A DNA stretch of 49,009 nucleotides from Butyrivibrio sp. (GCF_017433805.1 NZ_JAFRGN010000009.1:1-49009), one strand, 5' to 3'; counted from the first letter of the stretch, positions 7,129-15,153 are shown. Notes: generated from the letters alone by a model not told the origin. Numbers and translations are program-made.

Positions 7129-8781
7129 TTGAAAAAGTTAAAGAAAATTGCGATATTCATTCTGGCTATGTTGGGAGTTCTTTTTATAATCCTGATGCTG
7201 ATGCCGGAGGATGATGAACTTTCCGATGGCGAAGAGGGAGCTGTCGTACAGACGGAGACCAATACAGTTATTCAGGATAATAATCAAAGCCAGTCTCTGA
7301 GCGAGGTATTCACTGTTGATGTGGGTACAGATGCTAAATCTGCAACAATTATGGTTTATATGAACGGTTCTGACCTTGAATCAGAGAGCGGAGAAGCCAC
7401 AGCTGATATAGCAGAGATGTTGGAATCCGGTATTGGTAAAAATGTTAACGTTATAATTCAGACCATGGGAACCAAGAATTGGCAGGACTATGGGATCAGA
7501 TCTGATACAGCCCAGACCTACAAGATAGAGGATGGTCAGCTAGTTCTTGTACGTGACAATCTGGGACAGCTGGATACAACTTCTAAGGATACCCTTTCTG
7601 AGTTCATCAGTTTTTGTAAAACAAATTACAGCGCTGACAGATATCTTTTGCTATTCTGGGATCACGGTGGTGGCCCTGTTTATGGCTTTGGCTATGATGA
7701 ATGGCAACCAGAAGAATACAGCCTTAACATTGCTGAGATGGCAGCAGCTTTTGCTGAGAACAAGGATATAAGATTCGACATCATCGGAATGGATTGCTGT
7801 ATCATGGCCAATCTGGAGACCTGCTATGCTCTTGCTCCATATTGCAAGTATGCACTATTGTCAGAGGACTTCGAGTCAGGACTTGGCTGGAGCTACACAG
7901 AATGGATGAAGACTTTCGAGGAAAATCCTGGAATATCAGCACCACTTCTTGGTAAAAAAATAGTTGATGACATTATCAAAGATAACGAAGAAGCCTTCAT
8001 GGGCGATTCTGCCTGCATAGCTCTTTTTAATGAGTCAACAGCGAGCAATCTTTTTACCGCATGGAAAGCGTATGCTTATAAAAATGAGGATGCGCTCTTA
8101 AATAAAAACTACAGCAAAATGCATAAGGCAAAGGGCCGCGCCAAGTCTAGCTTCTGGAGTTACTGGGGGCTTGATGAAAGTGATGTTACTTTGTCCGACT
8201 ATTACATTAGTGACATTCTCGCTCTGGTTGAAGGAATAGACAATAGCAGCGATGAAGCCAAGAACCTTATGTCAGCCCTTAAGGCAGCTGTCACCTACTA
8301 TGGACATACTTCGGATAAAAACGAGCTCACAGGAATGTCCGTATCACTGCCCTATGGAGACTCGTATTTCTATGAGAAGCTCAAGGATGTGTATAAAGAC
8401 ATCGATTTTGATGAGGAATATATTGCCTGGCTTGGGAATTTTGTTTCTGCAGAAAGCTATGATGACTATTACAATTACGATAGTTTCGAGGATAACTGGA
8501 ATGGTTGGGGCGACTACGAGAATGAGTACGGAGGCAATATAAGTAGCGGATGTGGTGAGTACTGCTACGACTATGACACCGGGGATTACTACGGGCACGA
8601 AGAGGAAAGTGCTGAAGATAACTGGATATACGACTACGAAGAAGAAATCTGGTACATGTATGAAAACGGCACACTCTACCTATACGACGAAGAATCCAAT
8701 CTTATCTTCTACTATGATGAGGATGAGGACAAGATGTACTACTACGATGAAGACCGAGATGACTGGTACTTGGCTGAATAA
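7129..8781 (+). CDS. Clostripain-family (C11) cysteine peptidase, membrane-anchored, with Tyr/acidic tail
   Basis: A 550-residue protein starting at TTG 7129, with GAGGAG six bases upstream. Residues 1-25 form one hydrophobic segment (signal or membrane anchor), followed by an acidic linker. The peptidase C11 core shows the catalytic His in LLLFWDHGGGP and the catalytic Cys in DIIGMDCCIMANLET, as in clostripain. Peptidases of this family cut after Arg or Lys and often self-process. The last 110 residues are very rich in Tyr, Asp, Glu and Trp (EEIWYMYENGTLYLYDEE), with a CxxxC pair (CGEYC), and match no module I recognise. The protein is probably on the cell surface; the tail may bind calcium or cell-wall polymers. 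Confidence 0.88.
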   Translation: MKKLKKIAIFILAMLGVLFIILMLMPEDDELSDGEEGAVVQTETNTVIQDNNQSQSLSEVFTVDVGTDAKSATIMVYMNGSDLESESGEATADIAEMLESGIGKNVNVIIQTMGTKNWQDYGIRSDTAQTYKIEDGQLVLVRDNLGQLDTTSKDTLSEFISFCKTNYSADRYLLLFWDHGGGPVYGFGYDEWQPEEYSLNIAEMAAAFAENKDIRFDIIGMDCCIMANLETCYALAPYCKYALLSEDFESGLGWSYTEWMKTFEENPGISAPLLGKKIVDDIIKDNEEAFMGDSACIALFNESTASNLFTAWKAYAYKNEDALLNKNYSKMHKAKGRAKSSFWSYWGLDESDVTLSDYYISDILALVEGIDNSSDEAKNLMSALKAAVTYYGHTSDKNELTGMSVSLPYGDSYFYEKLKDVYKDIDFDEEYIAWLGNFVSAESYDDYYNYDSFEDNWNGWGDYENEYGGNISSGCGEYCYDYDTGDYYGHEEESAEDNWIYDYEEEIWYMYENGTLYLYDEESNLIFYYDEDEDKMYYYDEDRDDWYLAE

Positions 8782-8788
8782 GCAATTT

Positions 8789-8820
8789 TGGACCTGGGGG
8801 ACGGGGTTAGTGGTCCATTT
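8789..8820 (+). repeat. REP-like element, copy C (single unit)
   Basis: GGACC, GGGGGACGGGGTTAGTGG and TCCATTTTT, eight bases behind the peptidase stop codon. Confidence 0.82.
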
Positions 8821-8910
8821 TTCTCAAGAACAATTATAAACAAAGAGTAGATTGTAGCAGCAAAAACTGTAGTGTACTATTTTAATAGAGCATTCGAAGG
8901 AGGAAACTAT

Positions 8911-8972
8911 ATGAAAAGATATGTAATCGCTCAGTAATCTGGGCTTAAAATACTGAATAATTAAGCTCAGAT
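8911..8972 (+). other. Eight-codon micro-ORF followed by hairpin (leader-like)
   Basis: A perfect AGGAGG (8898-8903) lies seven bases before ATG 8911, which opens an ORF of only eight codons (MKRYVIAQ, stop at 8937). An 11-bp stem with one G-U follows at once (arms 8938-8948 and 8962-8972). The next gene begins at 8998 with its own AGGAGGA. It could be a leader peptide with a regulatory hairpin, or the stub of a deleted gene. There is no T run, so it is not a plain terminator. Confidence 0.5.
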
Positions 8973-8997
8973 GAATCCAACAAGGTAGGAGGATTTG

Positions 8998-9306
8998 ATG
9001 AGCTATTTAAAAGCAGAAGATATTCTGCCAAAAGAATTAATAGAAGCAATTCAGCAGTATGTTAACGGAACAAACATTTATATCCCAAGCATTGATAAAA
9101 AGGACTGGGGAAGCCGAACGTGTTCGAAAGAATATTATGAACTCAGGAATCGTGATATCCATTCGCAGTACATGGATGGGATGCCAGTAAATGAACTGGC
9201 AGATAAATACTCCCTTTCAGAGAAAACGATATACAAGATATTGAGTAAATCACGTGTTTGTGCGGCTAACGATACTGACGAGTCTTTGGCTAAAAAGTAT
9301 TGCTGA
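8998..9306 (+). CDS. CD3324 family (Mor-like helix-turn-helix) protein
   Basis: A 102-residue DNA-binding-type protein. The order of motifs fits the CD3324 family of Firmicutes: AEDILPKELIEAIQQYVNG, then YIPSIDKKDWG, then RNRDIHSQYMDG, and a helix-turn-helix in MPVNELADKYSLSEKTIYKIL. These proteins resemble the DNA-binding half of the Mu Mor activator and probably regulate transcription; targets are unknown. ATG 8998 is used because AGGAGGA ends just upstream; the preceding TTG is adjacent and less likely. The C-terminal twenty residues are beyond the usual family end. Confidence 0.8.
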   Translation: MSYLKAEDILPKELIEAIQQYVNGTNIYIPSIDKKDWGSRTCSKEYYELRNRDIHSQYMDGMPVNELADKYSLSEKTIYKILSKSRVCAANDTDESLAKKYC

Positions 9307-9354
9307 TGAACCTTTTTGTATCCTATTGTCTGTTGAAAAGGAGACAAGAGAGTA

Positions 9355-9867
9355 ATGATAATAGAGACTACAAGATTAGAGATAAAAGACTTCATACTGG
9401 ATATGGCATATGATGTGCACAAGAACTCGCTGGATGAGGACAACAGAAGGTTTGTGCCTGACGAGGTTTTCGAGACAGAGGAAGATGCCAAAGAGACAAT
9501 TGAATTTCTGATGTCACAATATGGCTCTACTGAAGGCCCTTTGGTTCATCCGGTTTTTAGAAAAGAGGACAACATGAACCTTGGTTATGTCCAGATGGTG
9601 CCCATAGATGATGGCAAATGGGAGATTGGATATCACATAGCAAAAGAATTTACGGGGAAAGGCTATGCAACGGAGGCTGTGACAGCTTTTTTACCAGTTA
9701 TGGCTGATACCGTAGGCACCTCAGAAGTGTATGGCATTTGCCTCAGTGAGAACATGGCATCCAAGCATGTCCTTAATAAGTGCGGCTTTGAAGCAATCTT
9801 TGAGGGCACTGGTGACTATCAGGGAGAGAAAAGAGAAATCTATAAGAGCGTTTGGAAAAAGGCTTAA
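9355..9867 (+). CDS. GNAT family N-acetyltransferase (RimJ/RimL type)
   Basis: A 170-residue GNAT of the ribosomal-protein acetyltransferase class: N-terminal TTRLEIKDF, central WEIGYHIAKEFTGKGYATEAV holding the acetyl-CoA loop, and SKHVLNKCGFEAIFEGTG near the end. The RimJ/RimL type also includes acetyltransferases for antibiotics and peptides, so the substrate is open. AAGGAGA precedes the ATG at good distance. It is followed by a gene remnant. Confidence 0.9.
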   Translation: MIIETTRLEIKDFILDMAYDVHKNSLDEDNRRFVPDEVFETEEDAKETIEFLMSQYGSTEGPLVHPVFRKEDNMNLGYVQMVPIDDGKWEIGYHIAKEFTGKGYATEAVTAFLPVMADTVGTSEVYGICLSENMASKHVLNKCGFEAIFEGTGDYQGEKREIYKSVWKKA

Positions 9868-9878
9868 TGGGAGTATAA

Positions 9879-9996
9879 ATGGAGGAACAGTTTTTTTATC
9901 ATGTAATATCGGATGTTCCCAAGCACGGTCGAGATACTGGCTGATGGGGACATTGAGTTTGTTGAGATCGTAAAAGAAATAAATGCTAATATCTAA
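9879..9996 (+). pseudogene. Remnant of a small cytosolic protein gene with internal deletion
   Basis: ATG 9879 opens MEEQFFYHVISDVPKHGR, which runs into a stop at 9944. One frame over, the sequence continues as ILADGDIEFVEIVKEINANI with a stop at 9996, which looks like the natural C-terminus of the same kind of protein. The start (YHV...) reminds me of DUF2441-type proteins, but this is not certain. Most of the gene seems deleted, with a frameshift at the junction. Confidence 0.55.
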
Positions 9997-10022
9997 TATT
10001 GATTATTATTCACCATGATGGG

Positions 10023-10058
10023 AATGCCCGCAGATTAATTCTGTGGGCATTGTTTTTT
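10023..10058 (+). terminator. Rho-independent terminator
   Basis: AATGCCCGCAGA and TCTGTGGGCATT form a 12-bp stem with one G-U, followed by TGTTTTTT. Confidence 0.88.
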
Positions 10059-10086
10059 GAACTGCTTTAAGGTACGATACAAAAAT

Positions 10087-10150
10087 AGACCTAGGGGACG
10101 GGGATATAGGACCAAAAAAATGGACCACGAACCCCGTCCCCCTAGTCCAT
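10087..10150. repeat. REP-like element, copy D (inverted pair)
   Basis: Two REP-like units face each other across an A run: the first has GGGGACGGGGATATAGGACC and the second ACGAACCCCGTCCCCC. Together they form a long palindrome. It lies just upstream of the MATE ribosome binding site. Confidence 0.88.
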
Positions 10151-10171
10151 TTTGGAAAAGGAAGTAGTTTT

Positions 10172-11518
10172 ATGAGCAAGTCTTCAGTTAAGGATATGAC
10201 GGAAGGGTCCATAATCGGCCAGATTATAATGTTCTCGCTTCCGCTTATGCTGGGCAATATTTTTCAGATGCTGTATAACACGGTTGATTCTATCGTGGTT
10301 GGTAATTTCGTTGGAAAAGAAGCGTTGGCAGCAGTTGGTTCGACAACTATGATCATAAATATGCTGGTGTTCTTTTTTAACGGATTTTCAATTGGTGCGG
10401 GAGTTTTGATCTCAAGATATTTTGGAGGAAAAGACCTAAAGGGACTCCACAGGGCTATAGAAACAACTATCGCAACGACCTTTGTTTTCTGCGTCATTTT
10501 TACCATAATTGGTGTGCTTGGGGTTAAGCCCATGCTAGAATTCATGGACACACCGGCGGACGTTTTTGAAGATGCCACCACATATCTTCGTATATATTTC
10601 ATGGGCTTTTCGGGACTTCTCATCTATAACATGGGAAGCGGAATCCTGCGTGCAGTGGGAGATACCAGGCGCCCTCTGATGTTTCTTATTTTGACAAGTA
10701 TCATTAATACTGTGTTGGACCTTGTTCTGGTAATTGGCTTTAAGATGGGAATTGCAGGTGTTGCAACAGCTACCATTATTTCCCAGATGATATCTGCGGT
10801 TCTGATTCTTTATCTTTTGACCAGTACCAATGATATCTATAAGTTCGATTGGAACGATATGGGAATAGATCAGGAAATTCTGAAGATGATCTTTGCGGTG
10901 GGACTTCCAGCGGGCATTCAATCCGTTATCACTGCCTTTTCAAATGTGTTTGTTCAGTCTTATATCAATCACTTCGGCTCAAGCTGCATGGCAGGCTGGA
11001 GCTGCTACAATAAACTGGATGCTTTCATTCTGCTACCTATGTCCAGCATGGCCATGGCTGCAACAACATTTGTTAGCCAGAATGTTGGAGCCCATAAGAT
11101 GAAGAGGGCGGATGATGGTACAAGGATAACTGTAACCGCAGCAACCGGCATTACCTTTGTCATCGCAGTATTCCTATATTTCTTTTCATCAACTGCTGTC
11201 AGGATGTTCTCATCAGATCCTTCAGTAATAGAGTATGGAAGCCTGTTTATCCGCACAAATGTCTTTTTCCTGTTGGCTAACTGCATTAACCACACACTTG
11301 CTGGAGCACTGAGAGGACGCGGTGATTCACGAGGACCGATGATCATTATGATCATGAATTTCGTTGTGGTCAGGCAGATATATCTTTTTGTAATTACCCA
11401 TTATGTCGTTAACACCCCTAAGTGGGTAGGTTTCGGCTATCCTGTAGGCTGGGTATGCTGCTGTATAACGGAGGTTATTTACTACAACCTTAAGCATAGG
11501 AAAGTGAACGTAATGTGA
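10172..11518 (+). CDS. MATE family efflux transporter
   Basis: A 448-residue MATE exporter, third in this window and similar to the pair at 2822 and 4173 (MTEGSIIGQIIMFSLPLMLG, QMLYNTVDSIVVGNFVG). About twelve membrane segments, with VGDTRRPLMF and VGAHKMKRADDG at the equivalent positions of the two halves. It probably exports small cationic compounds using Na+ or H+. It is flanked on both sides by REP-like elements (copy D upstream, copy E three bases after the stop). AAAGGAAG precedes the ATG. Confidence 0.92.
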   Translation: MSKSSVKDMTEGSIIGQIIMFSLPLMLGNIFQMLYNTVDSIVVGNFVGKEALAAVGSTTMIINMLVFFFNGFSIGAGVLISRYFGGKDLKGLHRAIETTIATTFVFCVIFTIIGVLGVKPMLEFMDTPADVFEDATTYLRIYFMGFSGLLIYNMGSGILRAVGDTRRPLMFLILTSIINTVLDLVLVIGFKMGIAGVATATIISQMISAVLILYLLTSTNDIYKFDWNDMGIDQEILKMIFAVGLPAGIQSVITAFSNVFVQSYINHFGSSCMAGWSCYNKLDAFILLPMSSMAMAATTFVSQNVGAHKMKRADDGTRITVTAATGITFVIAVFLYFFSSTAVRMFSSDPSVIEYGSLFIRTNVFFLLANCINHTLAGALRGRGDSRGPMIIMIMNFVVVRQIYLFVITHYVVNTPKWVGFGYPVGWVCCCITEVIYYNLKHRKVNVM

Positions 11519-11521
11519 AAA

Positions 11522-11550
11522 TGGACCACTAACCCCGTCCCCTAGGACCA
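11522..11550 (-). repeat. REP-like element, copy E (single unit, inverted)
   Basis: The same element read from the other strand (TGGACCACTAACCCCGTCCC), starting three bases behind the MATE stop codon. Confidence 0.82.
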
Positions 11551-11615
11551 AAACAGACCCACAAAAAATAAACGCAAAAAGTCAAGAAACCTCCAAACGT
11601 AAATGGTATAAATAT

Positions 11616-11632
11616 CTTATCGGACCGATAAG
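11616..11632. promoter_or_regulatory. Candidate operator, perfect 8-bp palindrome
   Basis: CTTATCGG-A-CCGATAAG, 26 bases before the GTG start of the AraC-GGDEF gene and next to a TATAAATAT box. Its position suggests a repressor or autoregulatory site. The binding protein is unknown. Confidence 0.5.
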
Positions 11633-11658
11633 TAACCAAAACAAACAGGAGCTTAAGA

Positions 11659-12471
11659 GTGGTAGACAGTGTAGAAGTACTCATGAACGTGCTTGAGTAT
11701 ATTGAAGAGAATATAGCAGGCGAACTGTCTGTGGAAGATGTTTCCAGAAACTGTGGAATCTCTTTGTCCTGGCTGCAGAAGCGTTTCAAGTATGCGTTCC
11801 ACATGACTGTGAAGGAATACATACTCAGGCGGAGATTTACCTGCGCCGCCAGAGATCTGCTCACGACGGATGAGAGCATTCTCGATATAGCCCTCAAGTA
11901 CGGATATTCTAACCACGAGTCTTTTACCAGAGGCTTTCAGCAGGTCTGGATGATCACACCTAACGAATATCGCAAAGAGAGGCACTTCTCAGGTCACACT
12001 CCTAAGCTTTCAGCTCTTTTACTGAACAATTTGGAGGACGATAACATGAGTAGAATGAAATATGACCTTACAGAATTATATGACGTGTTAAAAGAACGCA
12101 AAGATAATGCGTATGTTTGTGCTGACATAAAGCACCTTATGTGGATCAACGATAATATCGGACACAAGGCTGGAGATGCAGCTATTTTGGAAGCAATGCG
12201 AAGAATTGATGCAGCTTGCAGTGACGACGACATCTTTTTGCGAATCGGCGGAGATGAGTTTGTAGTTTTCACAGGCAGCAGTGATCCAGCTCATGCAGAG
12301 GAAATTGCTGCAAAAGTGAGAGATTGCCATGATACAATTACAGTAGATGTAAAAGAGGTTACTGTCGAAGTTCTTGCGGGAGCTTTTGTAGGATTTCCAG
12401 GAAGAGTTGACGCCAAGAATGTATTTGATGAGATATCCAGAAAGATTGATGAAGTACACAATAATTCTTGA
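11659..12471 (+). CDS. AraC-type HTH fused to GGDEF (diguanylate cyclase) domain
   Basis: A 270-residue protein starting at GTG 11659 with AGGAG upstream. Residues 8-108 are a full AraC/XylS DNA-binding domain: two helix-turn-helix motifs (LSVEDVSRNCGISLSWLQKRF and ILDIALKYGYSNHESFTRGF) and the TPNEYRK end. Residues about 135-265 are a short GGDEF domain with Asp156 in ADIKHLMWIND, the GHKAGD loop and an intact RIGGDEF (GGDEF at 197-201), so c-di-GMP synthesis is possible. No RxxD inhibitory site is seen at the usual position. AraC-type domains usually carry a cupin or other sensor, so this pairing is unusual. It may couple c-di-GMP signalling to transcription. Confidence 0.85.
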   Translation: MVDSVEVLMNVLEYIEENIAGELSVEDVSRNCGISLSWLQKRFKYAFHMTVKEYILRRRFTCAARDLLTTDESILDIALKYGYSNHESFTRGFQQVWMITPNEYRKERHFSGHTPKLSALLLNNLEDDNMSRMKYDLTELYDVLKERKDNAYVCADIKHLMWINDNIGHKAGDAAILEAMRRIDAACSDDDIFLRIGGDEFVVFTGSSDPAHAEEIAAKVRDCHDTITVDVKEVTVEVLAGAFVGFPGRVDAKNVFDEISRKIDEVHNNS

Positions 12472-12504
12472 CACGAATAGTCAAAAAGGGGAGGCAGAAA
12501 AGAT

Positions 12505-13293
12505 ATGGATAACTTTGTTGATGAGAGAGACTATAAACTGTTAGACGGGGATAGGTACACCTTCTTTGTGCTTCGAAGGATTCTCGGGCAGGAATGCGCA
12601 CTTATAGCATCTGATCACGAAAGACTCATCATCTGCCATTCCAAGAATCCTTATCCAGTGTGGGTATGGACACCTGATGATGCGGACGAAGCTGAGCTTG
12701 AAAGAGCTTATCAGGAGCTTCAGAAGAATTCATTTATAGATGGTGAGCATACCTTCAACCTCAAATATGAGCTTGCGAATTTCATCATAAAAAGAGCTGC
12801 AGAAGAGGGAAAAGAGCTGTCTATCACAATGAACATGATGGCTTATGACTGTCCAGCTCCAATAGAACCAGGTCATGCAGAGGGTAAACTTCGTAAGTGT
12901 ACTGATGAGGATTACACAACACTCGTTGATTTCATAGATGGTTTTCATGTTGATACAGGCGTTGATGTTCAGAGTAGAGACGTATACAAAGAACAGGCTC
13001 GCAGAAATATAGAAGATGGCAGAACTTATTTGTGGCAGGATGCAGCTGGTAAAATTGTTGCCTGTTGCAAATATAACCCTAATGATTCCATGGCAGGTAT
13101 CAATTTAGTTTACACACTTCCAGAGGAGCGTAGAAAGCACTATGCTGAAAACCTTGTTTATCAGGTAACAAAGCTTGCGGCAGATGAAGGTCTTTTACCA
13201 ATGCTCTATACAAATGCGGACTACGTGGCGTCTAATGAGTGCTACAAGAAGATTGGATATATATTAAGAGGAAGCCTCTGTACTATAGGTTGA
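12505..13293 (+). CDS. Two-part GNAT-type acetyltransferase
   Basis: A 262-residue protein. The C-terminal half (from about residue 128) is a GNAT domain: LRKCTDEDYTTLVDFI, GKIVACCKYNP, AGINLVYTLPEERRKHYAENLV as the acetyl-CoA loop, and ASNECYKKIGYILRG at the end. The N-terminal 125 residues resemble the degenerate first half found in tandem GNAT proteins of Firmicutes. The substrate is unknown. GGGGAGG precedes the ATG. A strong terminator follows. It may be co-transcribed with the AraC-GGDEF gene 33 bases upstream. Confidence 0.82.
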   Translation: MDNFVDERDYKLLDGDRYTFFVLRRILGQECALIASDHERLIICHSKNPYPVWVWTPDDADEAELERAYQELQKNSFIDGEHTFNLKYELANFIIKRAAEEGKELSITMNMMAYDCPAPIEPGHAEGKLRKCTDEDYTTLVDFIDGFHVDTGVDVQSRDVYKEQARRNIEDGRTYLWQDAAGKIVACCKYNPNDSMAGINLVYTLPEERRKHYAENLVYQVTKLAADEGLLPMLYTNADYVASNECYKKIGYILRGSLCTIG

Positions 13294-13323
13294 AAAAAGC
13301 TCCGGTTTTTCCGGAGCTTTTAT
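13293..13323 (+). terminator. Rho-independent terminator
   Basis: AAAAGCTCCGG, a five-T loop and CCGGAGCTTTT. It is symmetric enough to work on both strands between the convergent GNAT and thrS genes. Confidence 0.9.
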
Positions 13324-13328
13324 ATTGT

Positions 13329-13391
13329 TGGACCAGGGGGACGGGGTTGGTGGTCCAAAAAATGGACCACTAACCCCGTCCCCTAGGACCA
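13329..13391. repeat. REP-like element, copy F (inverted pair)
   Basis: Two facing units joined by AAAAAA give a nearly perfect 27-bp stem. The right end touches the thrS stop codon (minus strand, 13392-13394). Confidence 0.9.
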
Positions 13392-14630
13392 TTACTTTAG
13401 CTTAGAAACCCTATCCTGCACAAGCTTAACGAATTCTTCAACCTGCATCTGGCCCATGTCCTGAGCACCCTCTGCGCCGTCGCGGTCTCTAACAGCAATT
13501 GAGTGATTTTCCATTTCCTTATCTCCAAGAATAATCATATAAGGAACTCTGTCCATTCTGGCTTCGCGAATCTTGTAGCCGAGCTTTTCATCATGGAGAT
13601 CAACCTCAACGCGGATGTTATTAGCCTTGAGGAGTTTCTCTATTTCTTTTGCATATTCCACATGTCTGTCTGAAACTGGCAGAATCTTGACCTGAACAGG
13701 AGATAGCCAAGCTGGGAACTTGCCTGCGTAGTGCTCAATCAGGATTCCCATAAAGCGGTCGATGGAGCCAAAGACAACTCTGTGGAGCATGATGGGGCGG
13801 TGCTTCTGGCCATCCTCACCGATGTAATCCAGATCAAAGCGCATAGGAAGCTGGAAATCAAGCTGGATTGTTCCGCACTGCCATGTTCTTCCGAGGCTGT
13901 CTTTAACATGGAAATCAAGCTTGGGGCCATAGAAGGCGCCATCACCTTCATTGATGGCATAAGGCTTACCAATGCCTTCAACTGCGGCCTTGAGGGAGTT
14001 GATAGCAAGCTCCCAATCCTCGTCGCTTCCGATGGAGTTCTCTGGCCTTGTGGATAGTTCAATCTCATATGAGAAGCCAAATACAGAGTACACCTCGTCA
14101 ATCAGCTTCATAACACCCTGAATCTCAGATAACACCTGATCCTCACGCATGAAGATATGGGCATCATCCTGTGTGAAGCATCTTGCGCGCATCAGACCAT
14201 GGAGTGTACCAGACAGCTCCGCTCTGTGCACGATTCCAAGCTCGCCCATCCTGATTGGGAATTCCTTGTAGGAATGAGGCTTAGACTTGTAAACCAGCAT
14301 TCCGCCAGGGCAGTTCATTGGCTTGATTGCGTAGTCTCTGTCATCTACGCTTGTTGTATACATGTTGTCCTTGTAATGATCCCAGTGGCCTGACTTCTCC
14401 CAAAGAGACCTTGAGAGCATTATAGGTGTCGAGATCTCAACATAATCTTCGCGCTGGTGGACACGTCTCCAGTAATCAATGAGAAGGTTCTTGAGAATAA
14501 GCCCCTTAGGGAGATAGAAGGGGAAGCCCTGTCCCTCATCCATTAGTAAAAAGAGCTCCAGCTCTTTTCCCAGTTCTCTGTGGTCCCTGTCGTTTACAAG
14601 AACCTGATTTTCCATTTGCATTTCGTTCAT
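13392..14630 (-). CDS. thrS: Threonyl-tRNA synthetase, short form without TGS and editing domains
   Basis: A 412-residue class II synthetase that charges tRNA-Thr with threonine. It has the catalytic core (motif 2 region RMGELGIVHRAELSGTLHGL, CFTQDDAHIF, zinc ligand Cys in MNCPGG, motif 3 region GSIDRFMGILIEHY) and the C-terminal anticodon-binding domain (VQVKILPVSDRHVEYA). The N-terminal TGS and second additional (editing) domains of the usual ThrRS of about 640 residues are missing. The start has AAAGGAG upstream, and the T-box lies directly before it, so the gene is not cut by a frameshift. A full-length ThrRS is probably encoded elsewhere; this copy may be a starvation-induced or inhibitor-tolerant version. 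Confidence 0.93.
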   Translation of the reverse strand: MNEMQMENQVLVNDRDHRELGKELELFLLMDEGQGFPFYLPKGLILKNLLIDYWRRVHQREDYVEISTPIMLSRSLWEKSGHWDHYKDNMYTTSVDDRDYAIKPMNCPGGMLVYKSKPHSYKEFPIRMGELGIVHRAELSGTLHGLMRARCFTQDDAHIFMREDQVLSEIQGVMKLIDEVYSVFGFSYEIELSTRPENSIGSDEDWELAINSLKAAVEGIGKPYAINEGDGAFYGPKLDFHVKDSLGRTWQCGTIQLDFQLPMRFDLDYIGEDGQKHRPIMLHRVVFGSIDRFMGILIEHYAGKFPAWLSPVQVKILPVSDRHVEYAKEIEKLLKANNIRVEVDLHDEKLGYKIREARMDRVPYMIILGDKEMENHSIAVRDRDGAEGAQDMGQMQVEEFVKLVQDRVSKLK

Positions 14631-14680
14631 AATGTGTTGCTCCTTTCGCAGAAAAAAGTGTTTGTATGCAACAACATAAG

Positions 14681-14945
14681 AAAAGCACCCATAAGACCAC
14701 TACAAATGATCTTAAGGGTGCAATATGCACGGTTCCACCTTAACTTTTCACTTCAGATTCTGACAAATCCTATCCTTTAACGCAGGCATACGGTAACACT
14801 TACTATTGTTGGGCGTTACAGCTCTGGAATGGTTTTCATTCGTTATCCTCATAAGTGACTTCCACCTTGTGCCACTCTCTCTGGATGATTCATCGCGAAC
14901 TACTCTTTCCGTCAATGCTTTTCTTATGTTATTGAAGCGATTGTA
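14681..14945 (-). ncRNA. T-box riboswitch (tRNA-Thr sensing) upstream of thrS
   Basis: Read on the minus strand, the leader contains the T-box sequence TAAGGTGGAACCGTGC (around 14727-14742). It is followed by the terminator stem GCACCCTTAAGATCA / TGGTCTTATGGGTGC and TTTT (14681-14721). Upstream lie the GA-rich Stem I parts expected of a T-box (GAGAGAGTGGCAC near 14870). Uncharged tRNA-Thr would stabilise the antiterminator and switch on thrS. The 5' boundary is approximate. Confidence 0.92.
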
Positions 14946-15050
14946 GCAAAACAGAATTTTTGTGTCAATGATTTTTGTAAATTTATTTTTTTGAATATTA
15001 CTATCAGACAAGATGAGATATATGTTATTATAGTCAGAAAATATGTGAAT

Positions 15051-15112
15051 GAACCTAGGGGACGGGGTTCATGGTCCAAAAAATGGACCACTAACCCCGT
15101 CCCCTAGGTCCA
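15051..15112. repeat. REP-like element, copy G (inverted pair)
   Basis: Two facing units joined by an A run, like copies D and F. This is the last copy seen in the window, upstream of the T-box transcript start. Confidence 0.9.
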
Positions 15113-15153
15113 AAATTGCACGATAGGGGGAGAAAAGATGATTAGGCGGTCAG

